This document shows positions 8,839 through 16,379 of a stretch of DNA of 64,000 nucleotides, one piece after another. Both the position numbers and the translations under genes were made by a program. The stretch's first letter is position 1. Every line of letters begins with the position of its first letter. This DNA is from Eubacterium nodatum ATCC 33099. GTDB taxonomy: Bacteria; Bacillota; Clostridia; Peptostreptococcales; Anaerovoracaceae. Location: assembly GCA_000510425.1 (NCBI GenBank), contig AZKM01000003.1, positions 62,001 through 126,000 on the forward strand. Reading direction: 5' to 3'. Below the pieces are notes generated by a model. That model saw only the letters and a program-made list of their open reading frames with translations, did not search any database and was not told where the DNA came from.

Positions 8839-9272
8839 TCAATATCTTGAAAGTTTTACAAATTTTGTTTTTCTGATTTTAACTTTTTTACCTTTGCGAA
8901 GTGCGTATGATACTTTTCTGTTATAGTAAAAGTTTTTTACAGAAGTTTTTGCTAGTTTTGAAGACCCATTTAAAATATTATCTTTGTTATTATGATTAAT
9001 AACCTCAAGATCACCTTCTATAAATTTAGTTTGTAACATTAATTCTACATTCCCGTTAGGCTTTCGGGTATATATGGTTCTCCCTTCAGCATTTTCATAT
9101 ACTTCGATTGTTTTTACAATACCATCCGTGTCTTTTACGTTGTCTTTGAGGACTAATTTAGTTTTATCTATGGTTGAACCTTGATTTGAAAAGTGAGGAG
9201 TGTTAGCAAATGCAGAGAGTGGAATGGATATTATTAAAATAAAAGTTAATAATATAGAAATCTTTTTTTCAT
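8839..9272 (-). pseudogene. Secreted protein, left copy (frameshifted, internally shortened)
   Basis: The coding strand starts ATG, then seven A residues, then GATTTC. One extra A would give a signal peptide (MKKKISILLTFILIISIP, ending SAFA-NTP) followed by TKLVLKD, the segment from TDGIVKTIEVYENAEGRT, LMLQTKFIEGD and VKNFYY. As written, the ATG frame stops after eight codons. Compared with the right copy (12524-13161), the glycine-rich hydrophobic middle is missing and VKNFYY runs almost directly into the basic tail RKGKKVKIRKTK. It sits 90 bp downstream of the ABC ATPase gene on the same strand. Family not recognised. Confidence 0.6.
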
Positions 9273-9316
9273 TATATACCTTTTCTAAAAAAACGAACTA
9301 TTGATTTGTAAGTTTT

Positions 9317-9330
9317 GTTAATATATTAAC
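9317..9330. promoter_or_regulatory. 14-bp palindrome upstream of left secreted-protein copy
   Basis: GTTAATATATTAAC is a perfect palindrome located 44 bp before the ATG. The identical 14-mer sits at the equivalent place before the right copy (12464-12477). This makes it a candidate operator shared by both copies; no regulator gene is visible beside them. Confidence 0.5.
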
Positions 9331-9358
9331 TATTTAAAGCCTTCTCCTGTATATACAC

Positions 9359-10018
9359 TTAATGAAAATACTTTTCTTTTAATTCATCTGTCAATTCTAC
9401 TATCTGATTGTCCAAAATAATCAAAAGACGATCGCAAATTTTCTCAAGGTAATTATGCTGATGCGATGTCAGAATAATGGTTCTCCCTGAAGCCTTCAAT
9501 CTAAGCAGAGTTTCCATGACATCGCTATTGGTTTTAAAATCCAGCGCATTAAAAGGTTCATCTAAAAGTATAATTTCCTGATTCTCCATAAAGGCTTGAA
9601 CAATGCCCAGTTTCTGCTTCATACCGGCAGAATAATTTTTAACTTTAGTATTGTCATCAGGATCTAAGCCAATAGACACCATGTTATCTCTGATATCATC
9701 ATCACTTATTTTATTTCTTATCTCTGCTAATAATTTTAGGTTTTTAAATCCATTATAATAATCTATGTATCCGGGCTGATTCACCAAAATACCAAGATTA
9801 TCCGGAAAATCACAATTTTTACCGACTTTCTTGTTCCTTACTGTAACAGTACCTGTATCAGCATATTCCAAGCCCGCAATAATTTTAAACAACACACTTT
9901 TTCCACTGCCATTTTCACCTACAATACCAATACATTCTCCTTCTTTGATTTCTAAATTCACATTCTGATATAACATCTTATTTTTAAATTTTTTACTCAC
10001 ATCAATTAATTTAATCAT
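9359..10018 (-). CDS. ABC transporter ATP-binding protein (exporter locus)
   Basis: This is an ATPase subunit of an ABC-2-type exporter. From the ATG at 10018 (MIKLIDVSKKF), 219 residues include Walker A GENGSGKS, signature NYSAGMKQKLG, Walker B IILLDEPFNALD and the switch His in LTSHQH. A longer frame starts at 10063, but the 10018 ATG has an RBS-like GGAGG upstream and follows the permease stop by 2 bp. The signature SAGMKQ matches the multidrug/peptide/bacteriocin subfamily (BcrA/NatA-like). It is the third gene of the minus-strand operon and is followed by the left secreted-protein copy. Confidence 0.87.
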   Translation of the reverse strand: MIKLIDVSKKFKNKMLYQNVNLEIKEGECIGIVGENGSGKSVLFKIIAGLEYADTGTVTVRNKKVGKNCDFPDNLGILVNQPGYIDYYNGFKNLKLLAEIRNKISDDDIRDNMVSIGLDPDDNTKVKNYSAGMKQKLGIVQAFMENQEIILLDEPFNALDFKTNSDVMETLLRLKASGRTIILTSHQHNYLEKICDRLLIILDNQIVELTDELKEKYFH

Positions 10019-10020
10019 GC

Positions 10021-11520
10021 CTAAAATCTCCTCCTCGCTGGAAACAAATAATATACCGAGCAAATACCCATCATCAGTATAACAGCTCCAATAATAATCT
10101 TTGACTGCGTATAACCTAAAAATGTACCAAAGGAAAGCCCCAAAATAATATGATTGGAACTTGTCATTAAAAAGCCAATATATGTTGTTATTATCATACC
10201 AATAAATGTGGCTATTTCTCCCAACTTATCGCTTAACATAACATATATTGTGGACAGAAATACCTGATTTATCACAAATAAACAGCTGTATAGCATAACT
10301 TGGCGATCTAAATCAACAACACCATGCGACATTTCATAAACGGCTTCTGTAACATAGCCCTTATCTCCTATACAGTATATAAATAAGAGAATCATAACTG
10401 TGCTTATTGAGTACAACAGGCTAAACTTTAAGAATGCAATATTTCTTTTAAATAAAACTTCCTTTTTGCTTCTATACCTTACCAATAAAGAATTATTTAA
10501 ATTTTTTCTAAAGTTACTTACACAATTTCCTATGGCAAATATAGGAATAAAATATAATATTGTAACTCTCAGCCATCCCATAAAAGAGGGTTCTTCCAGG
10601 TAGCTGCCCATGAAAAATTTGAAAAATAAATCTTTAAATTTACTTTCTCCACTTCCTATAATTAGAATCACCTCAAGTGTCAACAATATCAAAATAAGAC
10701 CTGCTGTCAATATCTTGACTTTACTTGTAATGAGATATTTTTCAAAAACAGGATTTCTTTTTTTAATATTGTAAAGAAGTAATAAGTTCCCCGATGAAAT
10801 AATTGCCAAAACCAATCCGAATTTTATTACCCCATTCACCAATAAAGCATGGTGAAAAATAAAAAAATTATTTAAAGCTAAAATAGGAAGGTGGTATGAC
10901 AGTTCCGTCTTGAATCCCAAATATACACTGATGAAAATGCCTACACATGCTGCTATAGAACCCCGATTGCCAAATTTATCATTGATAAAGATTATCATCA
11001 AATATATAAATCCCAGACCTATAACCATGTATACGCCTGTACAGATAATAGCTAGCCCGGAATTGACCATAACCTTACTAAAGCTATCTAGTATAAGCAA
11101 AATCTCATCATATTCATCAAAAAAAGTATGAGAAAATGATGTGGATAATTCAAACGAAGTCATTCCGATAAAAAATGCCATTAGTATATGCACCATAACA
11201 TATACTAATACCATTATAAGGAGGCTGACATAATTCACTGATATATATGTTGTTCTATTTTTAAACCTAAGTATTTCGTGAGGTTCTAAGCGTCTTACTA
11301 TATTAAGAATAATTAAAAGTATAATAGGCAGAAATAAGTACAAAATATGATAATGGTTAACTATCGACATTAGGACAAACTCTGATAAATTAACCTTTAA
11401 TAATTTCATGTGAGAAATTTCCGAGCCGGTCAAAAACGCAAAGAATAATAGTTCAAAAAGTATATACCATTTATTACTTAAAATAATTCTCTTTATTTTA
11501 TGCTTAACAATATTTCTCAT
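10021..11520 (-). CDS. ABC-2-type permease, large (two similar halves)
   Basis: The 499-aa protein is almost entirely hydrophobic, with about twelve predicted membrane segments. It reads as two related halves: a segment EILRFKNRTTYISVNYVSLL near residue 95 is echoed by LLVRYRSKKEVLFKRN near residue 340, which suggests internal duplication of a six-helix unit. It overlaps the upstream permease by 17 bp and ends 2 bp before the ATPase gene. No specific family is recognised. Context suggests export of the adjacent secreted product, but that is inference. Confidence 0.75.
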   Translation of the reverse strand: MRNIVKHKIKRIILSNKWYILFELLFFAFLTGSEISHMKLLKVNLSEFVLMSIVNHYHILYLFLPIILLIILNIVRRLEPHEILRFKNRTTYISVNYVSLLIMVLVYVMVHILMAFFIGMTSFELSTSFSHTFFDEYDEILLILDSFSKVMVNSGLAIICTGVYMVIGLGFIYLMIIFINDKFGNRGSIAACVGIFISVYLGFKTELSYHLPILALNNFFIFHHALLVNGVIKFGLVLAIISSGNLLLLYNIKKRNPVFEKYLITSKVKILTAGLILILLTLEVILIIGSGESKFKDLFFKFFMGSYLEEPSFMGWLRVTILYFIPIFAIGNCVSNFRKNLNNSLLVRYRSKKEVLFKRNIAFLKFSLLYSISTVMILLFIYCIGDKGYVTEAVYEMSHGVVDLDRQVMLYSCLFVINQVFLSTIYVMLSDKLGEIATFIGMIITTYIGFLMTSSNHIILGLSFGTFLGYTQSKIIIGAVILMMGICSVYYLFPARRRF

Positions 11521-12257
11521 AATTCTTTTTCCAATGGATATACAACATCGCCATGGTGATAACTAAAATAGATATAGGAATCGCCAATTTGGGTAATGAT
11601 ATAATCATAGGATCCAGTCGGTTCAAAACAAAGGTAGTTATTAAACTGTATTGCGGTATTTTAAGATTTGAGGTAACAAAATTTTCTAATAAAATTATGA
11701 TGAATGGTGTAATTACCATCAAAAATATATTTTTCATGTGAAGTGCAACCGTCTGCCCGAAAAAACATATAAGCGTAATTATAATTGATTTATACAGACT
11801 CCATATTACTATGAACTGATAAGGCTTGTACATCTGTAGATTCCCTAGAATCTCTCCTTTTAAATTGTCTCCATATGTATGTGTGGATAAATCTGCTATA
11901 GATATAGAAAAAAAACCTGCAATTAAATTGGCGATAAAAACCGCAAATAAGCAAAAGATTGTTGAGGAAATTATATACCTACTTACATATCCGGTAATAG
12001 AAATTCTACATCCTAAAGTATTTAAAAAATTGTCTTTCTTCATATAATATATTTCCCAGGTAAATGGTGCAGTAACTATCAGAGGCAAAAAAAAAATCTA
12101 CACTGTTACTGCCGGAAATATACGGTTCAATTTTAAAATTTACAAGAGAAGTTCTATTTGCAATAGTAATTGAAATTAAAAGTGCTACAACATAAACTGA
12201 TATCATTAACAGAAATGATAAATACCGATTCTTTGCCATTTTCAAGCATAAGCTCAT
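11504..12257 (-). pseudogene. ABC-2-type permease, small, interrupted by a T10 frameshift
   Basis: Two overlapping frames (12257-12006 and 12088-11504) together make a normal permease of about 250 residues. The first gives MSLCLKMAKNRY, a membrane helix and SNSVDFF. The second resumes with LPLIVTAPFTWEIYYMKKDN and continues through five more helices to HWKKNYEKYC. They meet at a run of ten T on the coding strand (12091-12100). Removing one T restores a single frame. It is the first gene of the operon, so a frameshift here could affect the whole exporter. It may be decay, a phase-variable tract or a base-calling error. Confidence 0.75.
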
Positions 12258-12299
12258 TCCTAATACCTACTTTCTTAAATTCTACCGTTTAAATTTCTG

Positions 12300-12380
12300 T
12301 AACTCCACAAGAAATGAGAAGAAACTGCTATATCTCAAATGCTAATATATGGGTGACTTAATTATTCTTCCACTTTCCAA
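12300..12380. repeat. 81-bp direct repeat, copy 1
   Basis: This stretch, beginning TAACTCCACAAGAAATGAG, recurs at 13782-13862 with about six mismatches. Both copies can be read on the plus strand as TPQEMRR..YISNANIWVT followed by TAA. The two copies bracket the right arm of the mirrored locus. It also forms the upstream region of the minus-strand ABC operon. Confidence 0.8.
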
Positions 12381-12463
12381 TAGAGGATTTAACCATTATA
12401 ACATAAAAAAAAGATAAAAGTGCAGTCTTTTTTATTCTTTTAAAACATGTTATAATTCTGATG

Positions 12464-12477
12464 GTTAATATATTAAC
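12464..12477. promoter_or_regulatory. 14-bp palindrome and -10 upstream of right secreted-protein copy
   Basis: GTTAATATATTAAC is identical to 9317-9330. It lies 46 bp before the ATG at 12524 and 7 bp after an extended -10 (TGTTATAAT, 12448-12456). That position, just after a probable transcription start, fits a repressor operator. Confidence 0.5.
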
Positions 12478-12523
12478 AAAATTTAAATCGCTTATTCATT
12501 TAAAAAAAAGAATTATAATCATA

Positions 12524-13161
12524 ATGAAAAAAAGATTTCTATATTATTAACTTTTATTTTGATAATATCCATTCCACTCTCTGCATTTGCTAACACTCCT
12601 AATTTTTCAAGTCAAGATTCAACCATAAATAAAACCAAATTAGTCCTCAAAGATCAAGTAAAAAGCACGGATGGTATTGTAAAAACAATCGAAGTATATG
12701 AAAATGCTGAAGGGAGAACTGTATATACCCGAAATTCTAATGGAAATGTAGAATTAATGCTACAAACCAAATTTATTGAAGGCGATTTAAATGTTATCGA
12801 CTACAAAAACAGTGATAATAATTCACCTAAAATATTAAAAACAGCTGTTAAAAATTTTTATTATACTAAACGAATATCATTTTCGGAAATTATTGATAAA
12901 GTAGGAACCGCATTAACAGTATCTGCAATTGTCGCTTTGATATATGCGACAGGTGGTAGTGCCACAGTTATTGAAGTTTCAATAAAAAAGGAAATTGCTA
13001 AACTTGTTGGAGGGTTGATTGCCAAATAGGGTTCCAAAATTAGACCTTCGAAAAAACATGGAATTCAACTTAAATTCTATCAATATAATGCTAAAGTACG
13101 ACGCAAGGGCAAAAAAGTTAACATAAGAAAAACAAAATTAGTAAAAGTATCATTATATTAA
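12524..13161 (+). pseudogene. Secreted protein, right copy (start frameshift plus in-frame stop)
   Basis: This is the longer paralog of 8839-9272. Restoring one A in the run after ATG (12524) gives a signal peptide ending SAFA-NTP. The body has TDGIVKTIEVYENAEGRT and LMLQTKFIEGDLN, then a hydrophobic, glycine- and alanine-rich stretch (VSAIVALIYATGGSA) and KLVGGLIAK. A TAG at 13027 interrupts the frame, which then continues for 44 codons with GSKIRPSKKHG and a basic tail RKGKKVNIRKTK to TAA at 13159. A TTG at 12559 could start a protein lacking most of the signal peptide. The architecture (export signal, amphipathic core, cationic tail, ABC exporter next door) recalls antimicrobial proteins, but no family is recognised. 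Confidence 0.6.
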
Positions 13162-13178
13162 GTAAGTGGTGAATAAAA

Positions 13179-13430
13179 TTGAAAAAGAAACATATTAAAG
13201 TATTACTAATATCATTATATTTAATATTATTTTTAATAGGATGTTTAATTGAGAATCTATTTATTATATTCTTACTATTACCGGTGTTCACCTTTTGGTG
13301 TATAATTTCCACATATCAAAGTTATAAGGATGGGACTTTCGATACTAGTTTTACAATTATATTACTTTTCGCACATATAATTATATTTTTATTATCAATG
13401 ATTCCAATCTTGTCACTGATTTTATTATAA
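13179..13430 (+). CDS. Small membrane protein, right copy
   Basis: 83 residues start from a TTG preceded by GGTGAATAAA. They form two or three hydrophobic segments (about 8-28, 28-43 and 61-83) with a polar loop STYQSYKDGTFD. It is paralogous to the frameshifted gene at 8574-8823. It follows the secreted-protein copy by 17 bp, so the two form a pair. It may be an immunity or accessory protein; this is inference from pairing only. Confidence 0.55.
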   Translation: MKKKHIKVLLISLYLILFLIGCLIENLFIIFLLLPVFTFWCIISTYQSYKDGTFDTSFTIILLFAHIIIFLLSMIPILSLILL

Positions 13431-13437
13431 AAATATT

Positions 13438-13632
13438 AATATTAAGAAGTTTTATGAAAAAGATATTTTAGATACAGAACTGGATAGCATAAATCAATCA
13501 AGTGATATAATTGCTAAAGACAGATTTATTCAATTTTCTAGAAAACATAAGAAAAAAATAGGAAGAAATGATTTATGTCCATGTGGCAGTGGTCTAAAAT
13601 ATAAAAAATATTGCTTATTAAAAAATAAATAA
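13438..13632 (+). pseudogene. SEC-C metal-binding motif protein, C-terminal remnant
   Basis: The frame NIKKFYEKDILD... ends with GRNDLCPCGSGLKYKKYC, a clear SEC-C (Cys-x-Cys-x8-Cys type) zinc-binding motif like that at the C-terminus of SecA and many accessory proteins. No start codon exists in frame after the stop at 13417. This is the tail of a longer lost gene. Confidence 0.65.
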
Positions 13633-13650
13633 TTTTTTTGACATAGAGAA

Positions 13651-13694
13651 AACGCTAATGAATCAATTCTGGTTTGACTCATTAGCGTTTTTTG
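13651..13694 (+). terminator. Rho-independent terminator
   Basis: AACGCTAATGA (13651-13661) pairs perfectly with TCATTAGCGTT (13679-13689), and T residues follow. It closes the right arm of the mirrored locus. Confidence 0.75.
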
Positions 13695-13781
13695 TATTCA
13701 ATAATAATGTTTGCAAGCACAACGCTTACAAAATGTGTATTTATAAGGCTTTAGAGCCTACCTTTAATCATTCCCACTCGA

Positions 13782-13862
13782 TAACTCCACAAGAAATGAG
13801 AAGAAGTTTCTATATCTCAAATGCTAATATATGGGTGACTTAATTACTCTTCCTCTTTCCGA
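13782..13862. repeat. 81-bp direct repeat, copy 2
   Basis: This matches 12300-12380 in direct orientation with about six mismatches. It lies between the terminator and the parB stop, just before a degenerate parS site. The pair bounds a 1.4-kb segment carrying the right secreted/membrane pair and the SEC-C remnant, as expected from an insertion or duplication. The bases just before it contain ATTCCCACTCGAT, complementary to a guaA-3'-end-like GAGTGGGAAT, but no guaA is here. Confidence 0.8.
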
Positions 13863-13869
13863 TTAAAAA

Positions 13870-13885
13870 AGTTTCACATGAAACA
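13870..13885. promoter_or_regulatory. parS: Degenerate parS site
   Basis: AGTTTCACATGAAACA differs from the Firmicutes parS consensus TGTTTCACGTGAAACA at two positions. It lies 7 bp beyond the parB stop codon. It may be a weak ParB nucleation site. Confidence 0.6.
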
Positions 13886-13892
13886 AAACGAC

Positions 13893-14795
13893 CTAGTCCT
13901 TAAATTTCAACAAATCGATGAGCCTATTCAATTCATCTTTACTATAAAACTCCAGTTCAACCGTTCCTTTATTTCCCCTTGAATTTATTGTAACCTTAGT
14001 TCCATAAATCTCTTTCAGTTCTCTTTCCACATTCAATGTGTCCGGACTCTTAACCCTTTTTAATGGCTTTTTACGAGTCTTTTTTTCTTCTGAAGCAAGT
14101 CGTTCCACATCTCTTACAGATATTCCGTCTTTGATTATTTTCTTACATAGTTCTTCTTGTTTTGTCTTGTTCTTTACCGTTATCAAAGTTCGTGCGTGTC
14201 CTGTGGAGATTTTACCTTCGCTGACTAATGCTTTTATTTCCTCCGGAAGCTTTAACAGGCGAAGAGTATTTGTTATATAAGGACGACTTTTGCTTACACT
14301 TTTTGAAACTTCTTCCTGGGTCATCCCATAGGCACTTATCATCTGTTCCAATCCCATAGCTTCTTCTATGGGATTCAAATCTTCCCTTTGCATATTCTCT
14401 ATTATTGCAACCAGCATATTCTCTTCATCGGAAAATTGCCTTACAATACACGGAACCACTGAAAGTTCTGCTTCTCTGGCAGCACGCCATCTTCTTTCAC
14501 CGGCTACTATTTCATAGTGCTTTCCGCTTTTCCTCACTACTAGTGGCTGAATTATGCCATGCTCTATAATAGATTGAGACAGCTCCGATATTTTTTCTTT
14601 ATCAAAGGTCTTTCTCGGCTGCTCTGCATTAGGCTTTATATCGTTTATATCTATGTAGAGAACTTTATCTCTGACATGGCTATTGTTTTTTTCCTCAGTT
14701 TCTACACGATTGTCAGGCATAATAGGTGCCTGTTCTGCAAATAATGCATCAAGACCTCTGCCCAAACCTCTATTTTTCTTTGCTTTTGCACTCAT
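13893..14795 (-). CDS. parB: Chromosome partitioning protein ParB (Spo0J)
   Basis: ParB is a CTPase clamp that loads at parS and organises the origin region. The 300 residues begin with RGLGRGLDALF, followed by the N-terminal CTP-binding domain (about residues 45-130). That domain carries the motifs IKPNAEQPRKTF, GERRWRAA and ENMQREDLNPIEEA. The helix-turn-helix domain (TQEEVSKSVSKSRPYITNTL) and a C-terminal dimerisation tail follow. Its start overlaps the parA stop by 4 bp. Confidence 0.96.
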   Translation of the reverse strand: MSAKAKKNRGLGRGLDALFAEQAPIMPDNRVETEEKNNSHVRDKVLYIDINDIKPNAEQPRKTFDKEKISELSQSIIEHGIIQPLVVRKSGKHYEIVAGERRWRAAREAELSVVPCIVRQFSDEENMLVAIIENMQREDLNPIEEAMGLEQMISAYGMTQEEVSKSVSKSRPYITNTLRLLKLPEEIKALVSEGKISTGHARTLITVKNKTKQEELCKKIIKDGISVRDVERLASEEKKTRKKPLKRVKSPDTLNVERELKEIYGTKVTINSRGNKGTVELEFYSKDELNRLIDLLKFKD

Positions 14796-15568
14796 CTGTT
14801 AGAAGCCTCCCTTTCAAGGAATTCTTTGGCAAATTCTTTATACGCTGTTGCTCCCTTTGATTTCGGATCGTATTCAACAATAGGAAGACCGAAGCTGGGT
14901 GCTTCTGCTAACCTTATGTTTCTTGGGATTACCGTAGAATAGACCTTTGAACCGAAATATCGCTTAACCTCTTGCACCACCTGAATGGAGAGATTCGTGC
15001 GGCCGTCAAACATGCTTAAAACTACTCCTTCAACCTCTAAATTTTTCTTCAGACTTTTTCTCACAAGCTCTATTGTACTCATCAATTGACTAACCCCTTC
15101 TAATGCGTAAAATTCACACTGTATAGGAATCAACACACTTTCTACGGCACTAAGTGAATTTATAGTCAAAAGTCCTAGGGACGGAGGACAATCTATGAAT
15201 ATGTAATCATATTCATCCCTTATTTTATTGATTGCATTCTGAAGCCTTTTCTCCCTGCCTTCTAACTGCACAAGTTCGATTTCAGCTCCTGCTAAATCCA
15301 CATTCGCAGGGATTAAATCCAGGTTTTCCACAGACGTATTTATTATGGCATCATGTGGGTCAAAATCACTTTCTATAAGCAATTCATACACAGTATAGTC
15401 AAGATCCTTCTTTGAAATTCCAATGCCGCTGGTAGTGTTCCCCTGTGGATCTATGTCCAACATAAGAACTCTCTTTCCTTTCTGTGCCAAGCAAGCTCCT
15501 AAATTTATATTCGTGGTGGTTTTCCCCACGCCACCCTTTTGATTAAAAATTGCTATTGCCTTACCCAA
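14792..15568 (-). CDS. parA: Chromosome partitioning ATPase ParA (Soj)
   Basis: This is a ParA/Soj Walker-type ATPase of the chromosomal partition system. It carries the deviant Walker A KGGVGKTT near residue 10, IDPQGNTTSG and the Walker B region FIDCPPSLG. The longer frame (ATG at 15589) would encode the ribosome-binding site AAAGGAG as protein. I therefore place the start at TTG 15568 (MGKAIAIFNQKGG), 8 bp after that site and matching Soj proteins; length is then 258 aa. Confidence 0.94.
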   Translation of the reverse strand: MGKAIAIFNQKGGVGKTTTNINLGACLAQKGKRVLMLDIDPQGNTTSGIGISKKDLDYTVYELLIESDFDPHDAIINTSVENLDLIPANVDLAGAEIELVQLEGREKRLQNAINKIRDEYDYIFIDCPPSLGLLTINSLSAVESVLIPIQCEFYALEGVSQLMSTIELVRKSLKKNLEVEGVVLSMFDGRTNLSIQVVQEVKRYFGSKVYSTVIPRNIRLAEAPSFGLPIVEYDPKSKGATAYKEFAKEFLEREASNR

Positions 15569-15655
15569 TTTTGTTCTCCTTTTTTCCATTCATCATCATG
15601 TTCTCATTATATACTACATCCGCTTTCATTTCTACAATTTTGCATAAAAAAATAA

Positions 15656-15671
15656 TGTTTCACGTGAAACA
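15656..15671. promoter_or_regulatory. parS: parS site (perfect consensus)
   Basis: TGTTTCACGTGAAACA is the exact 16-bp Firmicutes parS palindrome. It abuts the rsmG stop codon and lies about 90 bp upstream of the parA start. It is the main ParB-loading site in the window. Confidence 0.92.
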
Positions 15672-16379
15672 TTATTTTTTTATTGGCAATCTGCCGGGTT
15701 TCCCTGCCTGTCTGGGATATGGTTTTGGAGTTCTTGTAATTTTTTCTATAACAACTAGGGTTCTTGAATTTGCAGCAATCTCAAAGGTTTTTATATGAGA
15801 TAATTCACCTTTTAATACTTTAATAGCCCTTCGGGACCCTTGTAGTTCTTCCTCAATCTCGCCACTCTTATATGCTATAAAGCATCCTTTTTCCTTTACA
15901 AAAGGCAAGCAATATTCACATAAAATGGCAAGGTTTGCAACTGCTCTGGACACACACAAATCGAAATGGTCTCTATATTTAGGATTTCGTCCTAAATCCT
16001 CTGCTCTTCCATGTACCACCTTTACATTTTTAAGTCCGATTTTCTTTGCCATTTCTAAAACTGCTTTTAATTTTTTATTCAGGGAATCCACCAATATAAA
16101 TTCTTTCTCCGGTGAAAGAATAGCCAATGGAACTCCCGGAAATCCCCCTCCCGTACCTAAGTCCAGAACATTTTTCGCCATTCCGTATTCTGCAGAATTA
16201 TATATTATTGAAGAGTCTACATAATGTTTAAGTATGAATTCTCCAGGCTCTTTAATAGCTGTTAGATTGACATGTTCGTTCATATCTAAAAGTAATTCCA
16301 TATAATCTTTAAATTGTTTATATTGAACTTCACTACACGATATACCGAATTTATCAAAATAATTCTTTAATATTTCCAT
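15672..16379 (-). CDS. rsmG: 16S rRNA (guanine(527)-N7)-methyltransferase
   Basis: RsmG (GidB) methylates G527 of 16S rRNA. The 235-aa protein has the SAM-binding motif VLDLGTGGGFPGVPLAI near residue 71, the motif ILVDSLNKK and the catalytic-region motif CVSRAVANL. Its ATG overlaps the mnmG stop by one base. The stop codon touches the parS site. Confidence 0.95.
   Translation of the reverse strand: MEILKNYFDKFGISCSEVQYKQFKDYMELLLDMNEHVNLTAIKEPGEFILKHYVDSSIIYNSAEYGMAKNVLDLGTGGGFPGVPLAILSPEKEFILVDSLNKKLKAVLEMAKKIGLKNVKVVHGRAEDLGRNPKYRDHFDLCVSRAVANLAILCEYCLPFVKEKGCFIAYKSGEIEEELQGSRRAIKVLKGELSHIKTFEIAANSRTLVVIEKITRTPKPYPRQAGKPGRLPIKK

Noticed and set aside
13769..13790. guaA 3'-end attachment site
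   Set aside because: Only a short GAGTGGGAAT-like match (complement) is present, there is no guaA and no integrase next to it.
15569..15589. parA start at ATG 15589
   Set aside because: Those seven codons are the ribosome-binding site AAAGGAG; TTG 15568 gives the standard Soj N-terminus.
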